DNA from: Pararhizobium antarcticum
Lineage (GTDB): Bacteria > Pseudomonadota > Alphaproteobacteria > Rhizobiales > Rhizobiaceae
NCBI RefSeq assembly: GCF_001885585.1
Contig: NZ_LSRP01000092.1
Location: forward strand, 1 to 50,621
DNA: 50,621 bases
Direction of reading: 5' to 3'
This document shows positions 1 through 9,569 of the stretch, piece after piece (position 1 is the stretch's first letter; the number at the start of each line of letters is the position of its first letter). A program made the position numbers and the translations under genes. The notes beneath the pieces were generated by a model that saw nothing but the letters and a program-made list of their open reading frames with translations, was not told the origin of the DNA and did not search any database.

Positions 1-28
1 CCCCACAGGGGGAGGGAAAGGTCAGACC

Positions 29-1189
29 TTATCGTCCGCCGATGACGCCGATATAGTCGGAGACCCAGCGGTGGTAGGGCACGCACTCGCCTTGGCTTTC
101 GCATTTGGAAACCGGGGTCTTCCAGAACTTGATCTTCTCGAAGTCGTTATAGCCGTTTGCGGCGCAGCCTTCGTCAGTCAGAAGCGCATTGCCCTTGCAG
201 GCGGCGGGAACAGAGGGAACCGTGCCGAACCAGGCAGAGACGTCGCCCTGGACCTTCGGCGAGAGCGAGTGCTCCATCCACATATAGGCGCAGTTTGGAT
301 GTTCGCTTTCGGCGGCCAGCATCGTCGTGTCGGACCAGCCGGTGGCACCTTCCTCCGGGAACACCGAGGCGATCGGCTGCTTGTCGGCCTTCAGCAGGTT
401 GACCTGGAAGGGCCAGGAACCGGAGGCCACCACGCCTTCGTTCTTGAAGTCGTCGATCTGGATCATGGCATCGTGCCAGTAACGGCTGGCCAGCGTGCGC
501 TGGACGCGCAGCACGTCGAGGGCGGCCTTGTACTGATCCTCGTTGAGCTCGAAGGGGTCCTTGATACCCAGTTCCGGCTTGTGGAACATCAGGTAGTTGG
601 CGGCGTCGGCGACGTGGATCGGCCCGTCATAGGCCTGGACGCGGCCCTTGTTGGACTTGCCGTCCGGCAGGGTCATTTCCTCGAACACGACCTTCCAGCT
701 TGTCGGGGCTTCACCCTTGAAGGCGTCGGTGTTGTACATCAGCACGTTCGGGCCCCAGACATAGGGTGTGCCGTAATGGGTGCCGTTCACCGTGTGCCAC
801 GGCGCGCTCTGAAGCCGTTCGTCGATGGTCGACCAGCTCGGGATGAGGGCTGTGTTGATCGGCTGGACGCGTTTGCCGGCCACGAGGCGCAGCGAGGCAT
901 CGCCCGATGCGGTGACGAGGTCAAAGCCGCCTTCGTTCATCAGCGCGACCATTTCATCCGAGGTCGCTGCCGTCTTGACGCTGACCTTGCAGCCGGTCTT
1001 TTCCTCAAAACCGGTGACCCAGTCAAAATTCTTGTCGGTTTCGCCGCGCTCTATATAGCCGGCCCAGGCCACGATCGAGAGTTCGCCTTCGCCGGCACCC
1101 AGTGCCTGCAGCGGTTCCTGCGCAAAAGCATGGGCGGCAAAGGCCAGTGACAGAGTGAGCGCAGTGCAGGATTTCAGAATCTGCTTCAT
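29..1189 (-). CDS. ABC transporter substrate-binding protein, PotD/spermidine-putrescine type
   Basis: Periplasmic solute-binding protein of 386 residues, probably for a polyamine or other cationic compound. The N-terminus is a clear Sec signal peptide (MKQILKSC..., hydrophobic core, cleavage near AFAQ|EP at about residue 24). The mature start 'ELSIVAWAGYIERG' is typical of the PotD/PotF family, which binds polyamines. The start was chosen at the ATG preceded by GGGAGA; the open frame runs 29 codons further upstream, but those residues are not protein-like. The cognate permease and ATPase genes are not to its right. They would lie beyond the left edge of the window, if present. A LysR gene lies just upstream on the same strand. 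The family call is firm, the ligand is not. Given the betaine genes nearby, a quaternary amine is also possible (inference). Confidence 0.85.
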   Translation of the reverse strand: MKQILKSCTALTLSLAFAAHAFAQEPLQALGAGEGELSIVAWAGYIERGETDKNFDWVTGFEEKTGCKVSVKTAATSDEMVALMNEGGFDLVTASGDASLRLVAGKRVQPINTALIPSWSTIDERLQSAPWHTVNGTHYGTPYVWGPNVLMYNTDAFKGEAPTSWKVVFEEMTLPDGKSNKGRVQAYDGPIHVADAANYLMFHKPELGIKDPFELNEDQYKAALDVLRVQRTLASRYWHDAMIQIDDFKNEGVVASGSWPFQVNLLKADKQPIASVFPEEGATGWSDTTMLAAESEHPNCAYMWMEHSLSPKVQGDVSAWFGTVPSVPAACKGNALLTDEGCAANGYNDFEKIKFWKTPVSKCESQGECVPYHRWVSDYIGVIGGR

Positions 1190-1308
1190 CGTGAAGTCTC
1201 CCGGTTTGAGGTCCGCATTTTTACGGTTTGTTCCCGGGTGGAAGGTGCCGCGATTTCGCCGCTTTCGCAAATTCATTAATCAGAATGCCACTATCGGTTT
1301 TTCCGATA

Positions 1309-2226
1309 TCACTGTGCGGATCGGGTCCTGCCGCTCCTCAACGCCTCAGCGACGCCGATGAAGTCCTTGGCCGATTGTGGCAGGCCCGAGCCCTTGCGCC
1401 AGACCATGCCGACCTGAACGACCGGGAGCGCACCGGAAACATCGCGGCTTTCGATGCGGTCGCCTTCCAGAGACCAGGGGCGATAGACGAGATCCGGCAG
1501 AAGCGCGATACCGGCGCCGGTGGCGACAAGGCTGCGCACGGCCTCCACCGAGCGGGTGCGAAAGGCGACATGCGGCCGGGCGCCGAGTGCCGTCAGAAGC
1601 TTGCCGGTGTTCTCCTCGATTTCATCCACCGTCAGCATGATCAGCGGCTCCTTGGCGATATCGGCGACCGAGATGATGTCGGCGGCGACGAGCGGATGGC
1701 CAAGCGGCAGCCAGAGCCTGTAGGGCGAGGTCTCGATGATTTCGGCCTGCAGTGCCATGCGGTCGCGCAGGTTGGAAATGACCATGACCGCCACGTCGAG
1801 TTCGCCGCCGACGAGGAGATGCTCCAGGTAGGATCCATTGTCCTCGATCGCACTGACGGCGACGCCGGGGCAGGCGCGGCGATAGCGAGCCAGCAGATCG
1901 GAGAGCACGTAACCGGCGACCAGCGAGGTGACGCCGAGATTGAGCGTACCGCTGCGCATATCGCGTTCCTGCGAGAACGAACGCCGCGCATCCGAGACGT
2001 CGGCAAGGATCTTCGTTGCATGCCGCAGGAACTGATGGCCGTTATGGGTTATGTGCAGGCCGCGCGGATGGCGCTCGAACAGTTCGACGCCGAGATCGCT
2101 TTCCAGTTCCTTGACCGCCTCGGTGACCGAGGATTGCGAGATCGACAGGTTCTGTGCTGCGCGCGTGACCGAGCCCTGTTCGGCAACGGCGATGAAATAC
2201 TGGAGCTGACGGAGGGTAAAGGCCAT
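1309..2226 (-). CDS. LysR-family transcriptional regulator
   Basis: Standard-length LysR-type regulator (305 residues). The N-terminal winged HTH reads 'LRQLQYFIAVAEQGSVTRAA' at about residues 5-24 and continues with 'SQSSVTEAVKELESDLG', followed by an effector-binding domain from about residue 90. It is transcribed toward the solute-binding-protein gene that follows, 119 bases downstream, and divergently from the esterase gene across a 156-base gap. It may control either neighbour (inference). The inducer cannot be told from sequence. Confidence 0.9.
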   Translation of the reverse strand: MAFTLRQLQYFIAVAEQGSVTRAAQNLSISQSSVTEAVKELESDLGVELFERHPRGLHITHNGHQFLRHATKILADVSDARRSFSQERDMRSGTLNLGVTSLVAGYVLSDLLARYRRACPGVAVSAIEDNGSYLEHLLVGGELDVAVMVISNLRDRMALQAEIIETSPYRLWLPLGHPLVAADIISVADIAKEPLIMLTVDEIEENTGKLLTALGARPHVAFRTRSVEAVRSLVATGAGIALLPDLVYRPWSLEGDRIESRDVSGALPVVQVGMVWRKGSGLPQSAKDFIGVAEALRSGRTRSAQ

Positions 2227-2382
2227 GGCGATCAGTTAACATGCGGGAAGGGGGGCGTGGCAAGATTGATCGGGCGCCAGCGGCGTCCTGCAGTGAGAAA
2301 TGATCGAACTGTCCTTGTCGGTTTCCGAACACCGCTTGGTTGGCAGCTGTGCTAGACAGTGAAGACGTAGCGTAAGAAGGCG

Positions 2383-3309
2383 ATGATGACGCACGATAAT
2401 CCATACCCCATGCCCACCGAGCCTGGTATCCTCGCCTTCCACAAGCGCTGCGAGGATTTTTACCCGGCCGATGCGGTGAATGCTTCGATCGGGCAGCAGC
2501 GGGCCTGGTATGACGCGCTTTGTGCCGCGTTCGATGCGCCTTCTCCGGCAGGCCTGGTGCGGCGGGATGAACGGGTCGAGGGGCGCATTGCAATCCGCCG
2601 GTATCTGCCCGCTGAAATCGCGACGCCAACCCGCATCTTCTATATCCACGGCGGCGGGTTCGTGGTGGGCTCGCTCGACAGCCATGATGCGATCTGTGCC
2701 GACCTGGCGCAGGCCGCCCGTGCCGAACTGGTTTCCATCGACTACCGCCTTGCCCCCGAGCATGTCTGGCCGGCAGCCTTCGATGATTGTTTCGAGGTGC
2801 TGGTGTGGTTGCTGGCGGATGGGCGCCCGCTGGTGGTGGCCGGTGACAGCGCCGGCGGCAATCTGGCGGCCGGGATCGCCCTGAAAGCCAAGCAGGGCAA
2901 CATGGACGGTATTGTCGGTCAGGTGCTGATCTATCCCGGCCTGGGGGGCGATCTCGTGTCCGGTTCCTACCGCGAGATGGCGCAGGCGCCCGGCTTGTCG
3001 ACGGCTGATGTCGGCTACTACCGCACTGTTCTTGGGGCGCCGGAAGACGATATCTTCGCCCATCCGCTGAATGCTGCCGACCTGTCAGGCCTGCCGCCCG
3101 CCTATATCACGGCGGCGCATTTCGATCCGCTGCGCGACGATGCGCGGCTCTATGCGGCGCGGCTGATCATGGCGGGTGTCGACGTCACCGTCCGCGAGGA
3201 GCCGCAGATGATCCATGCCTGGCTTCGCGCGCGCCACATGAGCGACGGCGCGCGGCTTGGCTTCGACCACCTCTGCCGCGGCGTCGCCGGCCTTGTCGGG
3301 ACAGTCTAA
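2383..3309 (+). CDS. Alpha/beta hydrolase, hormone-sensitive-lipase (HSL) family esterase
   Basis: Cytosolic carboxylesterase-type hydrolase of 308 residues. The oxyanion-hole motif HGGGF is at residues 89-93 and the nucleophile elbow GDSAGG at 154-159 (Ser156). The acid is likely in HFDPLRDDA and the catalytic His in QMIHAW near the C-terminus. These are the hallmarks of the HSL (bacterial family IV) esterases. Two ATGs in tandem follow the ribosome site AAGAAGG; the first was taken. There is no signal peptide. The gene is divergent from the LysR gene and its 3' end overlaps the 3' end of msrA by four bases on the opposite strand. The natural substrate is unknown; short-chain acyl esters are usual for the family. 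Confidence 0.88.
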   Translation: MMTHDNPYPMPTEPGILAFHKRCEDFYPADAVNASIGQQRAWYDALCAAFDAPSPAGLVRRDERVEGRIAIRRYLPAEIATPTRIFYIHGGGFVVGSLDSHDAICADLAQAARAELVSIDYRLAPEHVWPAAFDDCFEVLVWLLADGRPLVVAGDSAGGNLAAGIALKAKQGNMDGIVGQVLIYPGLGGDLVSGSYREMAQAPGLSTADVGYYRTVLGAPEDDIFAHPLNAADLSGLPPAYITAAHFDPLRDDARLYAARLIMAGVDVTVREEPQMIHAWLRARHMSDGARLGFDHLCRGVAGLVGTV

Positions 3310-4037
3310 CCCTTGGCCTTCAAAACCAGGACGGGTGTGCTGGCGAAGCTGTCCGGGAACAGGGCCTTCAGATTGTCGATCTTCGGCATGTCGTTGTAGA
3401 CGATATAGGGATAGGTCGGATTGAGGGTCAGGAAGTCCTGATGATAGTCCTCGGCCGGATAGAATGCGGAAAGGTCCGACACTTTCGTCACGACAGGTTC
3501 GCCGTAGATCCTGGTCTTGTCGAGTTCCGCAATGTAGGTCTGCGCGATCTTTTTCTGCTCGTCGTCTGTCGTGAAGATTTCCGAACGGTACTGGGGCCCA
3601 TGATCCGGGCCCTGATAGTTCAGCTGGGTCGGATTGTGGGCAACCGAAAAAAAGACCTGCAGCAACTGGCCGTAGGTTACTTCCTTCGGATCATAGGTGA
3701 TCTCGACGGCTTCGGCATGGTCACTGCGTCCGCCGCTCACGGTTTCATAATTGGCCGTTGCCTGGTCGCCGCCGGAATAGCCCGAGACGGCGTTCTTCAC
3801 ACCCTTCACATGCTGGAACACGCCTTGCACACCCCAGAAGCAGCCGCCGGCGAAGATCGCTTTCTGCGTATTGCCGCTTGCCGTTGCGTCGATCGATGGC
3901 GGCGGGATGAGGAAGGCTGGTTCTGCTGCCATGGTTGCCCTTGGCGACAGGGACAACAGGGCTGCGGTCATCGCTGCGGCGGCGATCGTGCCCAACAACG
4001 TCCGCTTGGACAGGGATATTTCGAACAATTTCGTCAT
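3306..4037 (-). CDS. msrA: Peptide-methionine (S)-S-oxide reductase MsrA, exported
   Basis: Reduces methionine-S-sulfoxide in proteins. The catalytic motif GGCFWG is at residues 64-69 (Cys66) and other family blocks follow (SGYSGG, HAEAVEI, HNPTQLN, GPQYRS, AEDYHQDFL). The first 38 residues form an export signal with a long alanine-rich core ending in TMAAEP, so the enzyme probably works in the periplasm. Cys66 is the only cysteine in the 243-residue protein, so the usual C-terminal resolving cysteines are absent. The start was placed at the MTKLFE codon; the frame is open for another 40 codons, but that stretch has no signal-peptide logic. No msrB or msrP partner is adjacent. Confidence 0.93.
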   Translation of the reverse strand: MTKLFEISLSKRTLLGTIAAAAMTAALLSLSPRATMAAEPAFLIPPPSIDATASGNTQKAIFAGGCFWGVQGVFQHVKGVKNAVSGYSGGDQATANYETVSGGRSDHAEAVEITYDPKEVTYGQLLQVFFSVAHNPTQLNYQGPDHGPQYRSEIFTTDDEQKKIAQTYIAELDKTRIYGEPVVTKVSDLSAFYPAEDYHQDFLTLNPTYPYIVYNDMPKIDNLKALFPDSFASTPVLVLKAKG

Positions 4038-4164
4038 GGTCTGGTCCTTCGCTTCCGAGTCAGGCTGTAGCAGATGGCTCCGCAGTCCCCCGCATATGCA
4101 GTCGCGGCAATGCATGGCGAAACCTTGCGCAGGTCGTCGCCTCCGGTCAATTCGCAACTGCGTG

Positions 4165-4182
4165 TGTCACGCCGAAGTGACA
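4165..4182. promoter_or_regulatory. Perfect 6-bp inverted repeat in a divergent promoter gap
   Basis: TGTCAC and GTGACA are separated by six bases in the 218-base gap between msrA and the ACT-domain gene. The spacing would suit a dimeric regulator. No known operator is recognised, and a chance palindrome is possible. Confidence 0.3.
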
Positions 4183-4255
4183 GACAGAGGGCCGGCTTGC
4201 ACTGGCGCGGGATTGGATTTACGCCTGCCTTGTGGATATAGGACAGGATGCGGCG

Positions 4256-4663
4256 ATGGGTACGGACGGAATTACGGATCTTTCCAGACTTCTGGCCGAG
4301 ATGCGCCCGACGCTGGATCCAGACGCGTTTGTCTTCTGTTGCATCGCCCCTGACAATCCCGCGGCGTCGCTTGCCGCTTCGGCGCAGGGCATGTTCCGCG
4401 AAGAGGAGGGCCTGACCCTCATTCTGCGCAAGCCGGTGGCCGATCGTGCCGGCCTTGCCCATGGGCCGGTCATGCGGATGATTACGCTCAATGTGCATTC
4501 GGCGCTCGAAGCCGTCGGGCTGACCGCAGCGGTCGCCACGGCGTTGACGCAGGCAAATATCAGCGCCAACGTCGTTGCCGCCTATTACCACGACCATCTC
4601 TTCATACCCGGGGCCGATGCGAATCGGGCCTTGCAGGTGCTCCGGCAACTGGCAAAGGCCTGA
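4256..4663 (+). CDS. ACT-domain protein (COG3602/DUF2241-like)
   Basis: Small cytosolic protein of 135 residues with two ACT-like halves. The N-terminal part contains 'DPDAFVFCCIAP'. The C-terminal part contains 'ITLNVHSALEAVGLTAAVAT' and 'ISANVVAAYYHDHLFIP'. This resembles the stand-alone ACT proteins of COG3602, which are thought to bind amino acids. The ATG was preferred to an in-frame GTG eight codons upstream because GGACAGGA lies at a good distance from it. The gene stands alone, convergent with the CocE-type hydrolase. The role is unknown; amino-acid sensing is only a family-level suggestion. Confidence 0.75.
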   Translation: MGTDGITDLSRLLAEMRPTLDPDAFVFCCIAPDNPAASLAASAQGMFREEEGLTLILRKPVADRAGLAHGPVMRMITLNVHSALEAVGLTAAVATALTQANISANVVAAYYHDHLFIPGADANRALQVLRQLAKA

Positions 4664-4674
4664 GCCTTGCATGG

Positions 4675-6672
4675 CTACATGAAGTCGCGCGCCACCGCCT
4701 TCTCGAAGGTCTTTTCAAACACGAGCGTTTGCCCTTCGAAGGCCTCGACCTTTGCCGAAATCAGCCATTCGCCGTTGGTGCAGGCAATCGAGGCGACGCA
4801 GACCGTGCGGACGAACCAGCCGGGGCGGGCCATGTCGCAGGTCCAGGTGGAGACACCTTTCATCGACAACGGATCGCCTGATGCGATCGACCAGATCTCG
4901 TCGCGCAATTGCCGCGTCGAGAGGCCGGTGCCGGGATGTTCGAACAGGCCGGTATCCTCGTGGATGCGGTAATTCGTCGTGCCATGGGTCAGGTCGTGTT
5001 CGACCGTCCGGCGGGTTTCGGACGGCGCATGTTCGATGTAGGTGGGCAACGGATCCAGATTTTCCGGCTCCGGCATGACGATCGCACGGTGTTCGCCCAG
5101 CATCGGCAGGTCGAGCGCGATGCTGCCGGTATCGATGGTCAGGCCGGGATCGATCGGTGCCGGCAGGATGGTTGGCCAGTAGGATGTCGACAGCGACAGG
5201 CGGATGCGGTGACCGACGCCGAAACGATAGCCGCAGGCATCGAGCACGAGGCGCACGGTCGTCTTCTCCCCTTTCGGCATGGGTTTCGGCTCGGCATTGC
5301 CGTCACGATGGGAAAGGTTGAGCACGCCGAAGGTGACGCGGGTGGCAGCGCCATCCGGATGCATGTCGACGAGGCGCACGGCAAGGTTCGCCCAGTCGGC
5401 ATCGCAGGCGACATCGAGCGTCAGCACCGGTTGCCCAAGAGCATCGAAGGCTTCGGTGAGAGACGCGCTCTGGAAGGTCAGCGAACCGGCATCGTCGACG
5501 CGCTGGTCGCCGGCCATCTCCGCATCGGGCTTCAGCGTGAACCATTCGCCGGATGCCGTGCCAGTGTCGAGCGGTGATTTCAAATAGATGTCGCGCACGG
5601 CATTCGCCTGGCCTTTGCCGACGTCGAGCGCACTGGTCGGGCCGACATGCATCGGCTGCATCCGTGGTGGCGTCCAGCTGTCCTTGGCGATCCAGAAGCC
5701 GGGATCCGTATTCCGACGCAGCGCCGGCTTCGGACCGTCAAGAATGTAGGCGCGCATCTGCGGCAGGGCCTCGACGCCGGTGTCTTTTCCGCGCAGCCAG
5801 TGGTTCCACCAGGCAATCGCCTCACCATGGAAGTCGGCACGCGGTTTCGGCAAGGCGAAGTGCGGATATTTATGGACCCAGGGGCCGATCAACGCCTTGG
5901 CCTTGTCGCCGAGCCCCTCGACAGCCAGCATCGGCGTGTTGCGGTAGCCGTCGGCCCAGCCGGCGATGACCATGGCCGGGACCGGGAAGCCGTCGAAGTC
6001 CTCGCAGATCGAGCCGTGTTTCCAGTAGTCGTCGCGGCGCTGGTGCCCAAGCCATTCCTCGAGGAAAAAGGGCTCGTTTTCGAGCCGCTCCATCCACATC
6101 GCCCGCCAGCGGTCGCCAACCAGTTCAGGATCGGGCGCGCGCGACTGGTAGGCAAGCATCGTCGCTGCCCAGGACAGTTGCGCAGAGAGGTGCGTGCCGT
6201 TCTTGTAGTGGATGTCGTCATTGTAGCGATCGACGGTCGAGGCAATCGAGATCACGGCCTTCAGCGCCGGTGGTTTGAGCGCGGCAACCTGCAGGCAGTT
6301 GAACCCGCCCCAGGAGATCCCCATCATGCCGACCGAACCATTCGACCAGGGCTGGGCAGCAATCCAGGCGATCAGTTCGCAGGCGTTTTCGAGTTCCAGC
6401 GGCGTATATTCGCCGTCGATGACACCGTCGGATTCGCCCGATCCACGGATATCCACCCGAACCCCGGCAATGCCGGCTTCGGCAAACACCGGATATGTGG
6501 ATTCGTCGCGCGGGCTCGTTCCATCCCTTTTGCGGTAGGGCAGGAATTCGAACACAGCCGGAACCGGATCCTGATCCGCGCCGTCCGGCATCCAGATGCG
6601 TGCCGCAAGCCGCGTTCCGTCCTCAAGCACGATCCATTGATTTTCGATGACGCTGAATTTGCCTGTGGTCAT
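4675..6672 (-). CDS. CocE/NonD-type hydrolase (X-Pro dipeptidyl-peptidase S15 family)
   Basis: Serine hydrolase of 665 residues. The alpha/beta-hydrolase domain (about 1-310) has the nucleophile elbow GISWGG with Ser120 and the upstream block VRVDIRGSGESDG. A C-terminal jelly-roll X-Pro-DAP_C-like domain (about 330-560) follows. Family members cleave X-Pro dipeptides or esters such as cocaine. No signal peptide is visible, so it is probably cytosolic. The start was set at MTTGKF; the frame is open 61 codons further but that part is antisense to the secreted PAAR-like gene. It sits downstream of the peptide-type ABC importer on the same strand (about 430 bases away, with the plus-strand PAAR-like gene between), so it may process imported peptides (inference). 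Confidence 0.88.
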   Translation of the reverse strand: MTTGKFSVIENQWIVLEDGTRLAARIWMPDGADQDPVPAVFEFLPYRKRDGTSPRDESTYPVFAEAGIAGVRVDIRGSGESDGVIDGEYTPLELENACELIAWIAAQPWSNGSVGMMGISWGGFNCLQVAALKPPALKAVISIASTVDRYNDDIHYKNGTHLSAQLSWAATMLAYQSRAPDPELVGDRWRAMWMERLENEPFFLEEWLGHQRRDDYWKHGSICEDFDGFPVPAMVIAGWADGYRNTPMLAVEGLGDKAKALIGPWVHKYPHFALPKPRADFHGEAIAWWNHWLRGKDTGVEALPQMRAYILDGPKPALRRNTDPGFWIAKDSWTPPRMQPMHVGPTSALDVGKGQANAVRDIYLKSPLDTGTASGEWFTLKPDAEMAGDQRVDDAGSLTFQSASLTEAFDALGQPVLTLDVACDADWANLAVRLVDMHPDGAATRVTFGVLNLSHRDGNAEPKPMPKGEKTTVRLVLDACGYRFGVGHRIRLSLSTSYWPTILPAPIDPGLTIDTGSIALDLPMLGEHRAIVMPEPENLDPLPTYIEHAPSETRRTVEHDLTHGTTNYRIHEDTGLFEHPGTGLSTRQLRDEIWSIASGDPLSMKGVSTWTCDMARPGWFVRTVCVASIACTNGEWLISAKVEAFEGQTLVFEKTFEKAVARDFM

Positions 6673-6745
6673 GAACCTGTCTTTTCTGCATGCTGAGACG
6701 TCATCGGGGGCCGTCAGCCGCCGATTGTGTCCCGGGGGAATGTTG

Positions 6746-7084
6746 ATGTTGGCGAGAGCCGGTCTTACCGCCTGTCTGATGATCGTGGTGCAGCCTGCTG
6801 CCGTTGCTGCAGAGACTGCCACGCCGCTGCCGGCCTGTGCGCTCTCTGGCGCCACCAGCGTCAGGATCGGCGGCCAGCCGGCCCTGCGGCTTTCCGATGT
6901 CGTCCATTGCCCGCCGGAACTTTACGAGATCGTTCCCAGTCTTTTCATCGAGGGCCAGCCAGCCGTGCATTTTCGGGCCGGAAGCGGGGACAAAGGCGAC
7001 TGCGCGGCACGCGCTGATCCATCTGTCACCATGGAAGGGCAAGCTGCGCCGCGCCTTGGCGATGTGGCTTGTACGACGAGGTAA
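6746..7084 (+). CDS. Small secreted PAAR-motif-like protein
   Basis: A predicted exported protein of 112 residues. A Sec-type signal (MLARAGLTACLMIVV..., ending near AVAAET) is followed by three degenerate PAAR-like units: 'SVRIGGQPALRLSDVVHC', 'SLFIEGQPAVHFR' and 'SVTMEGQAAPRLGDVAC'. In PAAR proteins such repeats build a sharp metal-capped cone at the tip of the type VI secretion spike, and they normally lack signal peptides. Of two in-frame ATGs, the second was chosen for its spacing from GGGGGA. The gene stands alone on the plus strand between two minus-strand genes, with no T6SS component in the window. The annotation is tentative; function unknown. Confidence 0.6.
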   Translation: MLARAGLTACLMIVVQPAAVAAETATPLPACALSGATSVRIGGQPALRLSDVVHCPPELYEIVPSLFIEGQPAVHFRAGSGDKGDCAARADPSVTMEGQAAPRLGDVACTTR

Positions 7085-7102
7085 GCTTGAAATGGGCACC
7101 GC

Positions 7103-8749
7103 TCAATTCCCGGCGCTGGCCATGCGGCGGGTGGTGAGGACACTTTCCAGCCAACCGATTTTCATTTCGGGAACGGATTTCAGCAGAAGGTCGGTGTAGT
7201 CGTCGAAGGGCGGCGAGAGCACATTCGATTTCGGACCGAAGCGCACGAGCCTGCCCCTGTGCATGACGGCGACACTGTCGGCAATGGCCCGGACAATCGC
7301 GATGTCATGGGTGATAAACACATAGGAAACAGCGGTTTCCTCCTGCAGCTTCAGAAGAAGATTCAGGATGCCTTCGGCGACAAGCGGATCGAGGGCCGAG
7401 GTCGGCTCATCGCAGAGGATAAGTTCTGGCTTGGCCGCCAGCGCGCGGGCGATCGCCACGCGCTGTTTTTGCCCGCCGGAAAGTTCGGCCGGATAGCGAT
7501 CGAGAAAGGGCGCACCCATCTCGATCTGGTCGAGCAGCTCCTTGATCCGCTCGGTCTTCTGCGCGCCACGCAGGCCGAAGTAGAAGGAAAGTGGCCGGCC
7601 GATGATGTCGCGCACCGTCTGGCGCGGGTTCATCGCCGTATCGGCCATCTGGTAGATCATCTGCACCCGGCGCAATTCGTCCTTGGTCCGGGCCTTCAGT
7701 GCCTTTGGCAGTTCCTTGCCTTCGAAACGGATCGTGCCTTCAGAGGGTGGCAGAAGGCCGGTGATGACACGTGCAAGCGTTGACTTTCCAGAACCGCTCT
7801 CGCCGACGATGGCGAGTGTCTGGCCCTTGGGCAGGTGCAGGGAGACGTTGTCGAGCACCTTGAAGCCGTTGCCATAACCGGCGCTGACATTGTCGACCTT
7901 GAGCAGCGTATCAGACTGGTCGACAGCTTCTTGACGCTTGGTCTGGCGCACGTTGACGAGTGCGCGCGTATAGTCCTCGTTCGGCGCTTCGATGATCTGT
8001 TGCGTCGTCCCGTATTCGACCGTCTTGCCATGGCGCAGAACCATGATGTCGTCTGAAATCTGCGCGACCACGGCAAGGTCGTGGGTGATGTAGAGGGCTG
8101 CCGTGTTGGTTTCCTCGATCGCGTGTTTGATCGCCGCCAGAACGTCGATCTGTGTCGTCACGTCAAGTGCGGTCGTCGGTTCGTCGAAGACGATCAGTTC
8201 GGGATTGGGGCAGAGCGCCATGGCCGTCATCGCGCGCTGCAACTGCCCGCCGGAGACCTGATGCGGATAGCGCTCGCCAAAGGTTTCCGGGCTTGGCAGG
8301 CCAAGCACGGTGAACAGGTACAGCGCCCGTTTTGTCGCTTCCTCGCGCGTCATGATGCCGTGGCGCAGCGATGCCTCGATCACCTGTTCGCCCAGCCTGT
8401 GGGCCGGGTTGAAGGCGGCGGCCGCCGATTGCGCGACGTAGCAGACCTTGCAGCCACGGATGGTGCGGATGCCGTTGCGGCCCAAAGTCAGGATATCCAC
8501 GCCGTCGAGCAGCACCTGCCCCCCGGTGATCGATGCGCCACCCCGGCCATAGGCCAATGCGGAAAGCCCGATCGTCGATTTGCCGGCGCCGGACTCGCCG
8601 ATCAGTCCGAGCACCTTGCCCTTTTCGAGGTCGAAGGAGACGTTCTCGACCAAAGTCACGGTCTTTGGCGGCTCGCCCGGCGGATAGCTGGTCGCCTCGA
8701 TCTTGAGATTGCGGACGGACAGGAGCGTGGTGCTTTCGGGCTCAGGCAT
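7103..8749 (-). CDS. Peptide-type ABC transporter, fused double ATP-binding protein (DppD-DppF-like)
   Basis: A 548-residue protein that carries both ATPase halves of a dipeptide/oligopeptide-family importer in one chain. The first domain (about 5-260) has Walker [10 protein letters not shown], signature VSGGQLQRA and Walker B LIVFDEP. The second (about 285-530) has Walker [10 protein letters not shown], signature LSGGQKQRV and Walker B LILCDEP. It is the last gene of a four-gene operon and its start overlaps the end of the upstream permease gene by eight bases. All ATPase motifs are intact. Substrates of the family include peptides, nickel, opines and sugars; which applies here is unknown. 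Confidence 0.93.
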   Translation of the reverse strand: MPEPESTTLLSVRNLKIEATSYPPGEPPKTVTLVENVSFDLEKGKVLGLIGESGAGKSTIGLSALAYGRGGASITGGQVLLDGVDILTLGRNGIRTIRGCKVCYVAQSAAAAFNPAHRLGEQVIEASLRHGIMTREEATKRALYLFTVLGLPSPETFGERYPHQVSGGQLQRAMTAMALCPNPELIVFDEPTTALDVTTQIDVLAAIKHAIEETNTAALYITHDLAVVAQISDDIMVLRHGKTVEYGTTQQIIEAPNEDYTRALVNVRQTKRQEAVDQSDTLLKVDNVSAGYGNGFKVLDNVSLHLPKGQTLAIVGESGSGKSTLARVITGLLPPSEGTIRFEGKELPKALKARTKDELRRVQMIYQMADTAMNPRQTVRDIIGRPLSFYFGLRGAQKTERIKELLDQIEMGAPFLDRYPAELSGGQKQRVAIARALAAKPELILCDEPTSALDPLVAEGILNLLLKLQEETAVSYVFITHDIAIVRAIADSVAVMHRGRLVRFGPKSNVLSPPFDDYTDLLLKSVPEMKIGWLESVLTTRRMASAGN

Positions 8750-9569
8750 CGCCGCGGCCTCCTTTCAGGCTGGAGGTGCGTTTCATCAGCCAGTCGACGA
8801 CAAGGTTGACGCAGATGGCAAGCGTTGCGATCGCCCCGCCGGGAATGAGCGCTGCGGATATGCCGAAGATGATGCCGTCCTTGTTGTCCTTGACCATGCC
8901 GCCCCAGTCTGCCGCCGGCGGCTGGATGCCGAGGCCGAGGAAGGAGAGGGTGGATAGAAACAGGATCGAGAAGGCAAAGCGCAGGCCGAATTCGGCCAGA
9001 AGCGGCGACAGCGTGTTGGGCAGGATTTCGCGGAAGATGATCCAGCCGGTGCCTTCGCCGCGCAGCCGTGCCGCCTCGACGAACTCCATCACCGCGACAT
9101 CGAGTGCGACGGCACGGCCGATGCGAAAGACACGGGTACTATCAAGCACGGCCATGACAAGGATCAGGATCCACAATTGCTGGGGCAGGACGGCGAGCAC
9201 GACGAGCGCGAAGATCAGTGTCGGGATCGCCATCATCAGGTCGTTGAAGCGCGAGAACATCTGGTCGATGAAGCCGCCAGTGACAGCGGCGGTGAACGAC
9301 AGCAGCATGCCGAGGGAAAACGACAGGAAGGTGGCTGCCAGGGCCACTGATATCGTGGTCCGGGCGCCGTAGATCAGCCGCGAGAGCAGGTCGCGACCGA
9401 GATTGTCGGTGCCAAGCAGAAAGTCTCCGCCCATCGGCAGCCAGATATCGCCAACAACCTCGCGTTCGCCAAAGGGCGCGATCCACGGGGCGAAGATGGC
9501 GCAGAACAAGGCCAGCACGATGCCGGCAATGCCGACCCAGGCGCTTATCGGAATGGTGCTCACTCTCAT
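8742..9569 (-). CDS. Peptide-type ABC transporter permease (DppC-like)
   Basis: Inner-membrane permease of 275 residues with about six membrane segments. The cytoplasmic EAA loop 'EAARLRGEGTGWIIFREILP' contacts the ATPase. The N-terminal section 'LLGTDNLGRDLLSRLIYGAR' is the diagnostic block of DppC/OppC proteins. The gene overlaps the DppB-like gene by four bases (ATGA) and the fused ATPase gene by eight, so the operon is translationally coupled. Confidence 0.92.
   Translation of the reverse strand: MRVSTIPISAWVGIAGIVLALFCAIFAPWIAPFGEREVVGDIWLPMGGDFLLGTDNLGRDLLSRLIYGARTTISVALAATFLSFSLGMLLSFTAAVTGGFIDQMFSRFNDLMMAIPTLIFALVVLAVLPQQLWILILVMAVLDSTRVFRIGRAVALDVAVMEFVEAARLRGEGTGWIIFREILPNTLSPLLAEFGLRFAFSILFLSTLSFLGLGIQPPAADWGGMVKDNKDGIIFGISAALIPGGAIATLAICVNLVVDWLMKRTSSLKGGRGDA

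Noticed and set aside
1-28. Small CCCC-ACA-GGGG palindrome at the left edge
   Set aside because: The stem is only four pairs and cut off by the window edge; no claim can be made.
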